Assembly: GCA_009760855.2 (NCBI GenBank)
Contig: WPIO01000044.1
Location: forward strand, 1,871,393-1,931,392
Direction: 5' to 3'
From: Cristatella mucedo
Taxonomy: Eukaryota > Bryozoa > Phylactolaemata > Cristatellidae
Length of the DNA: 60,000 nucleotides
Shown here: piece by piece, positions 1 through 9,727 of the stretch
Layout of the letters: every line of letters begins with the position of its first letter
Numbering within the stretch: the stretch's first letter is position 1
The notes under the pieces: model-generated
Told to the model about the DNA's origin: nothing
Databases searched by the model: none
What the model saw: the letters and a program-made list of their open reading frames with translations, nothing else
Position numbers and translations under genes: made by a program

Positions 1-586
1 TCGGGTATGAGTTCCAGGCTTTGGGAGCATACCAACTAAATGCACGGTCTCAAACGAATTTGAGGTTTATTCGACGTATTGGTAAAGTGGGATTCCGAAA
101 AGCGGGTGGTACGATGCTTGGCCTGGTGGGGGAGCAGATCTAAGAGATAGGCTGGAGCAAATGAATAAAGGGACCCGAAATTAAGCGACAAAACCTTGCA
201 GTCGATCCGTTGCTTGACTGATAGCCAATGCAGGTCGGCAAGAAGTGGTGTAATGAGGCAGCTGCTATGTTCACGACAGACAAGCCTAGCTGCTGAGTTT
301 TGCACCAGCTGCAATCGCCTGATCGCACATGCTGGTAGGCCAGTAAGCAGTGAGTTGCAGAAGTCGAGACGGGGTGTCACGAATGCATGGACTAACTTAG
401 ATTTTGTATCCTTATCTAAACAAGCCAGAATTTTAGCAATGTTATGTAACTGAAAGTAGACAGACTTGACTGTGGAGCTGATGTGGTCGTTTAATGAAAG
501 GTCACTTTGAAACATAACACCTAAAGTTTGCGAAGATTCAACAGGAGATATGCTGGCAGAGCAAATTTTGAGCGTTAGCCTTTCTT
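1..586 (-). mobile_element. LINE (L2/CR1 group), 3' part of an interrupted copy
   Basis: The minus strand encodes the C-terminal part of the dominant LINE protein, with the family blocks QLVQNSAARLVCRE, LLADLHWLSVKQRID and APAYLLDLLPHQAKHRTTRFSES. The reading frame breaks near base 36. The element runs off the left edge of the window, so its 3' UTR and tail are not seen. Its upstream part resumes at 1436-2125, after the inserted plus-strand copy at 587-1428. About 30 bases of the element are missing at the break. This is a decayed, non-functional fragment. Confidence 0.88.
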
Positions 587-1191
587 ATTTATTCCAAAGC
601 GACCTCTCCTTAGACGACCATATCAGCTCCACAGTTAAATCCGCTTATTTTCAGCTTCATCACATTGCTAAAATTCGGGCTTGTTTAGATAAAGATACAA
701 CATCTAAGTTGGTCCACGCATTCGTGACATCCCGTCTCGACTTCTGCAACTCACTGCTTACTGGCCTACCAGCAAGTGCGATCAGGCGATTGCAGCTGGT
801 GCAAAACTCTGCAGCTAGACTTGTCTGTCGTGAGCGTCTCAGTTGCCACATTACTCCACTTCTCGCCGACCTGCACTGGCTACCAGTCAACCAACGGATT
901 GATTTCAACTTTTTGTCGCTCAATTTTAGGTCCCTTCATTCTATGGCTCCAGCCTATCTTTCAGATATACTACCCCATCAGGCCAAACATCCTACCACCC
1001 GCTTTTCGGAATCCAGCAGTCTAGAAATACCTCGTACAAACCTTAAATCCTTTGGAGACCGTGCATTTAGTTCGTATGCTCCCACAGCCTGGAACTCCCT
1101 CCCGACCTGCGTCAGAACATCCCCCGACCTGACCAGATTTAAAAGGAACCTAAAACACCTATTTAGGACAGCATTTAGTGGGTCCCTGTGA
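550..1191 (+). pseudogene. LINE polyprotein, C-terminal fragment (213 codons open)
   Basis: From about residue 15 the frame matches the C-terminal domain of the dominant LINE: FQSDLSLDDHISSTVKS, KLVHAFVTSRLDFCNSLLTG, LLADLHWLPVNQRIDF, then FGDRAFSSYAPTAWNSLP and a natural end FRTAFSGSL*. The first residues come from antisense of the interrupted copy. The frame is open throughout, but it contains no endonuclease and none of the catalytic reverse-transcriptase boxes, so it cannot encode a working enzyme. The clean stop shows where the family's protein normally ends, about 240 bases before the tail. Confidence 0.8.
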
Positions 1192-1428
1192 TTCGTCCTT
1201 GATGTGCTTATGCGTGCTGACACTGTGCATGCTGCCACTAACCACATTCGCATGCTGACCTTGTGCATGTCACCCCTAACCATATTATTCATTTTGTTTG
1301 TTTTTCAAGCATGATTTTACTTACCATTCAATTGCATTTCACTTTGCAGCAAATGTAAAGTGCCTAGAGAGAGATTAAGTTCTCTGAGGGCGCCTCATCA
1401 AGTGAATTATTATTTTTATTATTATTTC
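587..1428 (+). mobile_element. LINE copy, 5'-truncated, inserted into an older inverted copy
   Basis: This copy starts inside the coding region (at ATTCCAAAGCGACC) and runs to the 3' end. It carries the C-terminal coding segment, the 3' UTR with two related GTGCATG-containing blocks, the tail hairpin (GTAAAGTGCC...GGGCGCC) and an ATT-rich tail. The minus-strand copy continues on both sides of it (1-586 and 1436-2125), so it arrived later. CTTATTT occurs next to both junctions and may be the target duplication, but this is not certain. Confidence 0.9.
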
Positions 1429-1435
1429 TGAATCA

Positions 1436-2125
1436 TCCTTATTTTCCTAACTAGTAAGTTAGTTTTATCATCATTCAATTTAAGAAAATTTGCTGCCATC
1501 CATGTGGGTATATCTTCAATACATGCATCGAGGAAGTTGAGAGAGTTTGAGGTGCTCGAAGGCTGGGAGATATCAAAGCAAAGGTACAACTGAGTGTAAT
1601 CCGCAGTAGAAATGGAAGCCTAGGTTGTGCGTGGCAATCACATCGGCAATAAGGAGAGTATAAGCCGTGAAAAGAACTGGACCCAGCACGGAGCCATAAG
1701 GTACCCCCTATTTCAGGGCTACCTTAAATGATCTTTGTCCATTCACGTCAATACTATGGAGTCTTCAGCTGAAATATGACCTAAACCCTTGCAGAGCAGT
1801 GCCAGTGATGCCCTGGCAAGATGAGAGGTGCTCTAGAAGAACTTGGTGATCGATAGTATCAAAAGCTGCCGAAAGATCGAGCAAAACAACCATAAACACT
1901 CTACCCGTGCCTGCATTCCTAAGCAGGTCATTGTACACCCTAAGCCATTCTCATTCTGTGGAGTGATTAGCTCTAAAGCCAGACTGAAACTTATTAGCAA
2001 GGTTTGAAGTTTCAATATATGAGTTCAGCTGGTCCGCCACGACTCGTTTCGGTGTCTTTGAAAGTAATGTTAGAAGTGAGACTGGGTAATAGTTAATCAA
2101 GTTCTCTTAGTAAAGGACACACCGA
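1436..2125 (-). mobile_element. LINE, reverse-transcriptase part of the copy split by 587-1428
   Basis: Antisense to this stretch is the reverse-transcriptase core of the dominant LINE, from the region upstream of NYRPVS, through the motif A area (remains of LDLSAAFDTIDH), to the segment just before the insertion. The sequence on either side of 587-1428 joins up in the element's own coordinate order, so this is the 5' portion of the copy at 1-586. It is frameshifted, and the homology fades near 2125. Confidence 0.85.
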
Positions 2126-2287
2126 CTAAATTGCTAAGCACATTCATTGGCTACGAGCCAGCGAAGAATATTCCAACATTATAGCCACAGTTGCTGTGGT
2201 ACACCATATTGTGAAACCAATTCGACTTGTTTAAAATGACTTACGGTAGAAACAGGAATATCGCGTCATCATATCTTAGGAACTCAC

Positions 2288-2574
2288 CTGAACGTATTCA
2301 GTCTTAGTAGAAGAAACAGATTGGTGGGAAAGGGAGTTCTCAATGTTTATGTATTTGGTTGGTGATATGTATGAATGATAATCATCTTCCGCGTCATTCT
2401 TATCGCCATCATTGTCTACGGCAGCAGCAAGGCTACTACCTACATGAGCCTTGCTGGAATATATATTCTGAGCTTGACCTCCTGACACTTTGCAGCAACC
2501 ATCAGATGATTTTGGTATTTCAGTGGCTTCAGGAGATTGCAAGCCATTCCACGGCCCATCAAAAATGGCCATCT
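2288..2574 (-). CDS. Candidate internal exon: acidic, tyrosine-containing tail of a GAREM/CABIT-type adaptor
   Basis: The minus strand shows an open frame of about 95 codons between a good acceptor (TTTTTACTGCAG before base 2574) and a consensus donor (CAG|GTGAGT after base 2288). The translation starts near MAIFDGPWNGLQSPEATE and is polar, with an acidic stretch (DNDGDKNDAEDDYHSY). It also has tyrosines in short contexts (KYINIE, EYVQ). The YIN triplet fits the pY-x-N pattern bound by GRB2-type SH2 domains, and such sites are known in GAREM proteins. The acceptor phase (one base needed) matches the donor of the exon at 5822-5992. The exon end is phase 0, and the next exon would lie left of the window. 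The sequence has no stop and reads like real coding DNA. Its membership in the CABIT gene is inferred from strand, order and phase. Confidence 0.62.
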
Positions 2575-3039
2575 CTGCAGTAAAAATATTACAGAGCTGT
2601 CAGACCAACGAACGCACTCTCCTATATTCTGTCCATGTATAGAATCGTAGAGATTCTTTTTAATTTACCAAACATATCAAAGTTGTACCTGTTAAATGCA
2701 GGCTTGAACACTGCTTTGAGAAATCTGGGTCTGACAACTATCACTGCCAATTTCAAAGAACTCTGCCGCGTCTATATCCGGAAGCTTAGAAAAGCCTTTT
2801 CACTCAAAAGCTTAGCCTGCCAGTCAGACCGAAATCAATTTATAAGATCAATTTAAAAGGTGAATCATTTGCTTGCCATCCCCGAGAGGTCTCACTTTTA
2901 CGGATTCTAAAGGCTCGGCTGTCAGGTTTTCAGCCTTCGTCCTCGAAACAATTGACCATATTTGTGCCTCCATAAACCACCTCCGACTGAAACAATTTTT
3001 AAGTAGCAACCTGCAATTTTAATTGGTTTAACGTTTTTC
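2575..3039. other. Intron-like stretch, nothing recognised
   Basis: This is AT-rich sequence upstream (minus strand) of the exon at 2288-2574. A short plus-strand frame at 2635-2856 has no family resemblance or splice context. Parts of it may be the upstream end of the LINE remnant that becomes recognisable near 3040. Confidence 0.4.
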
Positions 3040-3706
3040 TAAAAAACGGAGTATCTCCAAGGTTGTTCAAATCTCCCTTTGATTTAACTGATACTCAAAA
3101 AGCCTGAATTAAATTCAGATATCATTATGAATTATCGCCTAGTTTTTTCTTGTCAAAGATTCTCGGAAACATTGTCGCTAACCAGCTTGTAGAACGCACT
3201 GAAAAGAATTGATTGTTAGGAGAAATTCAATCGGTATCCATGCTCATCACTCCACTGAAATTCCACCCCTCAGGGTAACCAACTTCATCCTATGCAACAA
3301 CGTTGACTGAAATGTGACTGACCCCGTCTTGCTGGATCCATCAGTTGGGTTCGACACTATGAACCACGAAATCCTACTTAAGCTATTGATAACAACTATC
3401 CGTTTGGCAGACAAGTCACTCACGTGATTAAAATAATACTTGTCCGACATTGTCAGGTTCGTGTCATGTGGTGGTCAAGTCTCATTAGTCAGACCAGTCA
3501 ACCGTGGAGTTTCACAAGGGTCTGTTTTCAGTCCTTTGCTATTCTATATTTTATATATATTTGTACTGAACCTGATAGAAATGTGATTCTGGCCCACGGG
3601 ATTGGTTATCATTTTAAGCTGCCGATACGCAACTGTATATATCGCTTAATGCGTCAGAATCTGCTGCACTCTGATGAACTGAACGCTTGCCCTTCAGTCA
3701 TTCGGT
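3040..3706 (+). pseudogene. Decayed reverse transcriptase of a different non-LTR retrotransposon
   Basis: Across several frames the plus strand retains reverse-transcriptase landmarks in the right order. These are a NYRLV block near 3131, a FDTMNHEILLKLL block near 3355 (motif A, usually AFDT.dHeiLL), and RGVSQGSVFSPLLF near 3505 (motif B, usually [13 protein letters not shown]). A degraded area follows where the YADD box should be, then LNACPSVIRCNDN near 3680. Many stops and frameshifts separate the blocks. Codon content differs clearly from the dominant LINE, so this is a separate, older family of the jockey/CR1/L2 type. The MITE-like element starts directly at its 3' side. Confidence 0.6.
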
Positions 3707-4405
3707 GTAACGACAATTGAACTTGTGACTACTCGCCTTACGACAATTGGCCTGTACCAACCGGCCTATACCACAATTGATCTATATGACAACTGATCTT
3801 TGACAGGTGGCCCTAAGATCAGAAATAGACAATACAAATAAAACTGGTGCAGGTTGGTTTTATTCGATCAAATTAGGATATATATATATATATGTATATA
3901 TATATATTAGGTTATAGACTATTATAAGGATTGAATATCAGCTAGTGCAAATAAATAGAATTAAAAATTTGTGAAGTTAATAATTTTTTAACAATTTTTT
4001 TTATAAATCATGGAATCAGCGATACTGTACGGAATTTCCGAGAGTGGAAATGCTACTGCAATATATAGAAACTTTGAATACAGGTTAATTATCGTTAATG
4101 CAAGCGGCACTACGATGTTGTCGCATAGTGAGTTAAGAAGCTACAGTAACATTAAGATCAATTTTATCTAGAACGTAATGAACATTTGTTTATACTTCTA
4201 AGAGAAAAAAAATGTTTTACTAATAATCCTGTTGCATAAATATAAAAACATTTCAGACAGTCATGAATTCATTCTTAATTGTTTGTATGCATTATGTAAA
4301 TTAAAAAATTGTGTTTTATTCTTATAAATTGACATATAGATCAATTGTCGTATAGGCCAGTTAGTAAACGCCAGTTGCCGTAGGTCCGATAGTCACTCAA
4401 CCCCC
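3707..4405. mobile_element. MITE-like / foldback element with repeat-bearing inverted ends
   Basis: The left end (about 3707-3815) holds several diverged copies of a unit like ACGACAATTGGCCTGTA. The right end (about 4330-4405) is its reverse complement. For example GCCTATACCACAATTGATC on the left pairs with the complement of GATCAATTGTCGTATAGGC on the right. The interior is very AT-rich and has no ORF. Inverted ends around a non-coding core indicate a non-autonomous DNA transposon. I could not assign the superfamily or see a clear target duplication. Confidence 0.65.
3879..3909. repeat. (TA)n microsatellite
   Basis: A near-perfect TA run with one G interruption, lying inside the MITE-like element. 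Confidence 0.95.
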
Positions 4406-4473
4406 CCCCCGACAATTCCCCCCCCCCGAGTAGGTCATTCCCCCTATGTTGCTGAATGTATAACTAAAAATAC

Positions 4474-4508
<35 letters not shown>

Positions 4509-5085
4509 TACGATTAAAAGAAGTTCATGCTCTATTGAAATAAAATCAACTCAGTATAAGCGGCGACTCGACAGCACGACCGACAGAGGCGGTACGGCCA
4601 GCGCAGCGTCGGTGGCCGCATAGGCGTCGGTCGACGTGCGACGCCCGCTGCAGCAACGACTTCGGCAGCTGCGGCGAAGTTTAGACGGCCGGGTAGCCGG
4701 CGGTGCCTATGTCGGGAGGAGCGGCGGCGGCGTCGGCCGAGGATACTGCTACGTGCTCGCGGCTGATGCCGAGAGCGTCTGCTGCTGGCCGCTTTGGTGA
4801 GCTTTGACCCTGCACTTGGTAGTCTACCGAAAAGCATGGCCGCAGCGACCGCATTTCTAATGACTATAATGTAGGAATATGTAATATATTATACACTGTA
4901 TAATATTTTTACAATATATGTAAACAAGACAGTTTATATCATGGCATTTCCATACGGGAGGGGAGGAAATGCCTTACCCCATGGGGGAAATGCCCTACCC
5001 CAATGGCAAATTTCCGGGGGGGGGGGGGCGGCGCGCGGGGAAGTCCCGATGGGGGAATGTCCGTACCCCGTGTGGGCAGTGCTGT
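4406..5085. repeat. C-run / G-run flanked repeat element with a GC-rich core
   Basis: The left side has two runs of C separated by GACAATT, then GTAGGTCATTCCCCC. The right side (4940-5085) has several units of the form GGGGAAATGCCCTACCCC and a long G run, roughly the inverted form of the left. Between them are an (AT)n tract and a strongly GC-rich block at 4556-4850 in otherwise AT-rich DNA. Open frames in that block are low-complexity Arg/Ala and look compositional. This may be a second foldback element or a derivative of the one at 3707-4405. Confidence 0.45.
4477..4507. repeat. (AT)n microsatellite
   Basis: An uninterrupted AT run of about 30 bases. Confidence 0.95.
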
Positions 5086-5821
5086 GATCCACAGTGCAAT
5101 TTTTTGAAAGTTAAATGAAGCTCACTGGTGCTTCTGGTAATTTATGATGAAACAATGAATTTTAAGGAAAAGCTATAGAACTTTACTTCGAAAAATGAAC
5201 CCTACAGAAGTAGACCAGGACTGACTAGAAAGCTTGGCAAGAGACAACTAATTAACCCAACTGGTAGCGGTTTTTGGCAATAATCTGTAAAGTTCTGCAG
5301 TAATTATGCGATTAAAATCGCATTGAAATAATGTTTGTTTATATTCACATCAGGCGGGGCTCGGCAAAGCTTGAGAACATGAGATCTAAGACTTACACGT
5401 TTCAGGGTCCAAGTATCTTGCATTCCATAAATGGGGAATACATTTATGACAATGACGATTTATGACAATGAAGCTCAATGTCTTTACTAGCCGCTAGTCT
5501 GCACAGTGTGACTCTCTGGATGTTACAACAATGCTTAGACTATAAGGGGTGTGCGATAGGCTGCACAAACTCTTTTTTTCTGCTCAAGTTTATGCTTTTG
5601 CTACAGATTGGCTGAGTAGTTCACAAAGAGCTTGCTTTCGTGTGCATTTGAAGCTAGTTTCCGGGCGTTCTCTCTAAAAACACTATACACCTTAGTGCGT
5701 GTAAAGCAATCAAATGGGACATGTGGTATTGGGGTACCTGTCCACTTTCCGAAATTTATAGGCAATAAGTGCAGAACTTACCTGTTGTTAACGAAAACTG
5801 TAATGAATGTATAAGGTTTAC
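5086..5821. other. Intron-like stretch, nothing recognised
   Basis: No ORF, known repeat or RNA gene could be supported here. It directly follows (minus strand) the donor of the exon at 5822-5992. Confidence 0.4.
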
Positions 5822-5992
5822 CTGCATAGCCCAATATCAAAGATCCTTGCAGAAGTTTGGATGATTGATTTTTATAAGCATCTTTAAAGATAATCCAGTC
5901 GTTCTGATTGCCATCCACAAGACCCTCTGCGATGCTCACTGTCACGTCCAGATACATTGGCATGAACATAGCGTCGACGAACATGCATCCAT
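5822..5992 (-). CDS. Candidate internal exon of a CABIT-domain (GAREM-like) adaptor
   Basis: The minus strand has an acceptor (TTCTTTCTATTAG, exon from 5992) and a donor (GCAG|GTAAAC after 5822) enclosing 57 open codons. The product includes MFVDAMFMPMYLDVTVSIAE and ends LILGYA. In GAREM proteins the CABIT region ends with a short hydrophobic strand containing P-x-x-L-x-V-T-V, followed by a tryptophan-containing segment. The PMYLDVTVS and NDWIIF pieces fit this pattern loosely. Both splice sites are phase 1. They are compatible with the exon upstream at 10679-10864 (G|AT gives Asp) and with the exon downstream at 2288-2574 (G|AG gives Glu). Similarity to GAREM is judged by eye, but exon status is well supported by the splice signals and phase agreement. 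Confidence 0.62.
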
Positions 5993-6476
5993 CTAATAGA
6001 AAGAATCAGTGGATCATGAAACTACCAGCTTGAACCAATGTGAAGAAATTCTGCCTTTTTAGGTAATTACGATGTCTATGTACGAAATGCGATCGGCGAA
6101 CCAAATGATTGAGACCGGGCTGAGAAAAAACAGACAACGAGAAGGCTGCACTTGCTAACTTTATATTTCCGTCCCTAGCATTGGTTGCTACTGCAAGAAA
6201 TGACAATAGCTGTCTTCCGATACAGCTGAAAGGTGGAAAATAAGATGGACGCAACCATCGTGCTCAGAGATTTGCGTATTCCTGACATAGCAGTGCATTT
6301 TACGAGGTGAAATTCTCTTGTGGTTGGTGATTTGTTACCAGATAAATATATCAGCGATCAGACTAATTAACATAATTGTGGCTCAGAAGAAATTTATGCT
6401 GATCAGATGAATCAGGATCACGTCTGGTTTGTCAACATTTCATATTAGCACATCGTAAATCACTGTTACGAGAGCT
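5993..6476. other. Intron-like stretch, nothing recognised
   Basis: A minus-strand frame at 6006-6254 is open but has no splice context or recognisable motif. Confidence 0.4.
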
Positions 6477-6742
6477 CTCTGACTGTGGACTCGCTTCGCT
6501 GAGTCAAAGCAGAAGTAGTCATATCACGGTCACCAAAAACGCTGGATCATTATGCTACGTGACGGACGGATTTACTCACTTTAACTATTAGAGATTAGAG
6601 CTCACTGCAGTGGACTTGCTTAGCTGAGTCTATGCAATACTGTACATAAATTTACGAGTCTATTACACGTCACTCCAGGAAGTACTAGAGGCCATCTTGC
6701 CGCATGACGGACGGATTTTCTCGCTTTGATTAATAGGGATTT
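6477..6742 (+). repeat. Diverged tandem duplication, two units of about 125-140 bases
   Basis: Unit 1 (about 6477-6598) and unit 2 (about 6600-6742) each begin with a form of GTGGACTCGCTTCGCTGAGTC. Each ends with GTGACGGACGGATTTACTC or GACGGACGGATTTTCTCGC, followed by a TATTAGAGATT-like end. The middles differ. No coding potential is seen. Confidence 0.55.
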
Positions 6743-7039
6743 TCGAGCAAAGTTTAAATAAAGTATATACACGTGCGAGAAAACTAGGTGACGACTAACA
6801 GTTAATAAAGATAATAATTAACAGTTATTTGGGGCTTCATTGGCTTTCCAGAGAAGCCTGCCTTTTGAAAACTGGATTGCAATTAAAAAAAATATTTATC
6901 AGATTGTGACTGCTGCTACAAACGAAGTATGTGGCTACCACGTCCGTTCAGAACTAGGCCGCAAACACGGCACTCTTAAAGGTGTTAGTCTCAGCCGACG
7001 CGACGAATACCAGTGCGGCTTGAACCTTGTAGCACGGCT

Positions 7040-7140
7040 AGCTACTTGTAGGTGCTGCACCAATGCACGCAGGTATGCCGATAGTACCAAAAGCACAGCA
7101 GCGACTACGAGCTCCCACACCATAGTATATAAAGTCCGTA
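7040..7140 (-). repeat. Dispersed repeat R1, inverted copy
   Basis: Read on the minus strand this gives CTATGGTGTGGG, then CGGCATACCTGCGTGCATTG and GTGCAGCACCTAC. The same order occurs on the plus strand at about 7600-7715, and a shorter form at 10085-10200. The minus frame here (LVVAAVLLVLSAYLRALVQHL) is hydrophobic, but the other copies do not keep it open, so I treat it as a repeat rather than a gene. Confidence 0.5.
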
Positions 7141-7365
7141 TCCGTAATGCAGAAACGTCTATTTAACACCAGCGGACGGTTACAGGCATTCAGCAGCGTT
7201 CACAACGTTTACCAACGGCTGTGTGGCCTAGAGCGCACATCAGTTCTAATGCAAATACTTCGAGTTTCGAATCCTGTCTGTCTGCCCCTATATCAGGGCG
7301 CCGGCCTTGTATACGGCCTCTGCAATAATCCATCTTATAATCGCATAACACAAATAATATCGAGA

Positions 7366-7440
7366 CCGCTATAGTTCAGCTGGTTTAGCTCGGGCGGCCG
7401 TTACACCACCAAGATACGATTCGCGGCTCGTGAATTATAA
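7366..7440 (+). repeat. tRNA-like SINE head (remnant)
   Basis: TAGTTCAGCTGG matches the internal RNA polymerase III A-box pattern. About 45 bases later GATTCGCGGC is a weak B-box. No conserved SINE body or tail follows. This is probably an old tRNA-derived SINE head, not a functional tRNA. Confidence 0.4.
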
Positions 7441-7599
7441 TGATTAGAAGCAAGTAGTCATAATATCTGGTTAGGCAACAGCATCATAAAAAGCACATCA
7501 GCTCACGTAATATTGATTCGGTAGTGCCATGGGCTTATGAGAGTTGTATGCTAGGGCTAGTGCAGTGCACGCGTAATTCTCAGGACTTTGAAATAGACT

Positions 7600-7715
7600 G
7601 TTCTATGCTACAAACGTATTAAGGTATTATGGTGTGGTTGCCCTTCCTTGAAACTGATTTGCATACCCGGCGGCATACCTGCCTGTATTGGTGCTGCACC
7701 TACGACTTCTTAGAA
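7600..7715 (+). repeat. Dispersed repeat R1, direct copy
   Basis: It contains CTGTTCTATGCTACA, GGTATTATGGTGTGG and GGCGGCATACCTGC, followed by TGTATTGGTGCTGCACCTAC. It shares these blocks with 10085-10200 (direct) and 7040-7140 (inverted). Function unknown. Confidence 0.5.
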
Positions 7716-8157
7716 GTCCTTTGAGGTGCCTGCTTGAGCGGTACTTGCCGAGCGTCTGCAAGTACTCCTGCAGCTACCTTGACCTGTGCTTGTCGCTTGA
7801 GACTTAAATGAAGAATCTGCTAAAGCAAATTAGCAGCATTTATATTCGGAACTATCGCGTAATTACCTCATACTTTCGAAGACAAATTTTTTAGGCTGAT
7901 AGCTAAGGGTCCTTACAAAATATTAATTGTGACAAATAATAAATATTCTGACAAGCTGGTTACATCGACAACTGTGAGGAATCCTTCTGAATAACCTTAG
8001 TAGTAATGAACTAACCAAGGCTGTGATGCCAAATGTTTACATCTATTGTAGTTCCTGTTTTAGCATTATTTTATTATACTGGCCTAGGTCAAACTTTTTT
8101 TTAGGAGGGACAACGATGTATTGATGGAATGCTATATCAGCTAGATTATGACTACAT

Positions 8158-8747
8158 ATAATAATAATGATAACGATAATGCACTTGATAAAGTGCCCTC
8201 AGAGAACTTAATCTCTTTCTAGGCGCTTTACATTTGCTGCAAAGGGAAATGCAATTGAATGGTAAGTAAAATCATGCCTGAAAAACAAACAAAATGAATA
8301 ATATGGTTAGGGGTGACATGCACAGGGTCAGCATGCAAATGTGGTTAGTGGCAGCATGCACAGAGTCAGCACTCATAAGCACATGAAGGACGAATCACAG
8401 GAACCCAATAAATGCTGTCCTAAATAGGTGCGTTTTAAGTTCCTTTTAAATGTGGTCAGGTGAGGGGATGTTCTGACGCAGGTCGGGAGGGAGTTCCAGG
8501 CTTTGGGAGCATATGAACTAAATGCACGGTCTCCAAAGGATTTAATAATAATAATTATAATAATAACTCACTTGATAAAGCGCCCTCAGAGAACTTAATC
8601 TCTCTCTCTAGGCGCTTTACATTTGCTGTAAAGTGAAATGCAATTGAATGGTAAGTAAAATCATGCTTGAAAAACAAACGAAATGAATAATATGGTTAGG
8701 GGTGACATGCACAGGGTCAGAATGCAGAATTTAAGGTTCGTACGAAT
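8158..8747 (-). mobile_element. LINE 3' end, interrupted by a second LINE tail
   Basis: Minus-strand copy of the dominant LINE. It comprises an ATT-type tail, the hairpin (AAAGTGCCCTC...AGGCGCTTT), the 3' UTR, and the last codons of the protein up to the GGATTT position at 8543. The sequence resumes after the inserted copy, at about 8728, with TTTAAGGTTCGTACGA, which is the next part of the coding region. It is 5'-truncated near 8747. Confidence 0.88.
8544..8727 (-). mobile_element. Very short LINE copy nested in the previous one
   Basis: It has a fresh AAT tail, the tail hairpin and part of the 3' UTR, ending after ACAGGGTCAG. The host copy has GGATTTA just before it and GAATTTA just after it, which looks like a short target-site duplication. 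Only about 180 bases were copied, an extreme 5' truncation. Confidence 0.85.
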
Positions 8748-9691
8748 TAAAACATACATTATTTATGGTTTCAAACTTGACATCGGCAGGAAACGGTTGT
8801 CAGCATATAGTGTTAGACAGCATACAAAGTAGAAATAATATAAATGTGAATCAGTTGTGGTTTCTTCTCCGGTTATTTTATCAATTTCTAGTGGTGAACT
8901 AAAGCACATCACAATATAGGAGCAATTTTGAGATAAATGACTGCCGAGCAGAGAGACATCACCGCCCCTGTGGTGAGGCAGGCTGCAGGCACAGTACGTA
9001 TGACTGAAAAAAGATCATGCACGGCGGCATGTCTATGGTTTAGATTTAGGTTAATTCCAAGGCGTTTAATGGCTTTGCGGATGAGTGACGATTCCCTGTA
9101 AGTGGACTAGGGTTTTACATAGGCCAGGTGATGGTGACCTATTGCCTAAACTATTAACGTAGACGAAGCCTCTGCAGTAAGAAGAGTGACAGGAGAGCGT
9201 GAGGTGTCAGAGGTAGCGGCCGGGGCGAAAGTGGGTCAGGTCAGCGAGAGACGCCAAGAGCCAGGCAGAGAGAGTCAGCTGGAGCGTCAGCATAGCGTCA
9301 GCCTGCGAGTAGGCTAGCCAGCGACCTGTCCGGTTTGAGATTTCGCCATGGTAGGAGCAGGCCTGGCTCTTACTCCACCTATCGATATTGGCAAGAGTTC
9401 CCAAGCCGGATTTTCAGCGTGAAAGCTCAAAAGAAGGACGTCGGACACTTTGTGTACTCGCAAGAGGCTGGTTTGTCCTGCTCCTAAGAATTGGTCTGAA
9501 GGAGGCAATTTTTTCAGAGCACGGAGCACACACTCACTAGAGTGGCATTCGCTGTTCCTTGCTGGAAGGGGGGGGTTCTGCGGACCCTACAGGCGGAGCC
9601 TCAAACGGCATCGCCATTCGTAACCGTATCGGCGTTCGAGTCCTTGGTCTGCCACATGTAGCACTTGGGGTAAGCAGAGGTGCCTCGAGCA
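8748..9691. other. No gene recognised
   Basis: This stretch holds a purine-rich section with many CAG/GAG triplets (9186-9330) and otherwise nothing I can name. Overlapping minus-strand frames at 9207-9529 are compositional. Confidence 0.4.
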
Positions 9692-9695
9692 CAGC

Positions 9696-9727
9696 GACGA
9701 CGCTATTACCTCTGTAATAGCGTCGCT
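9696..9727. repeat. Short perfect inverted repeat (hairpin)
   Basis: CGACGCTATTAC, then CTCT, then GTAATAGCGTCG form a 12-base-pair stem with a 4-base loop. The match extends outward after a three-base bulge. It could fold in DNA or RNA. No neighbouring gene explains it. Confidence 0.75.

Noticed and set aside
1-1428. Twin-priming inversion of one LINE insertion
   Set aside because: Both parts contain the same C-terminal region, and the minus copy continues after the plus copy. Nesting explains it better.
4532-4837. 101-codon minus frame in GC-rich DNA
   Set aside because: Low-complexity Arg/Ala content, with no splice sites and no motif. The lack of stops is explained by GC content.
9186-9330. 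Shared repeat between 9.2 kb and 40.5 kb purine-rich regions
   Set aside because: Only short words such as GGCTAGCCAGC are common. I could not find a collinear alignment.
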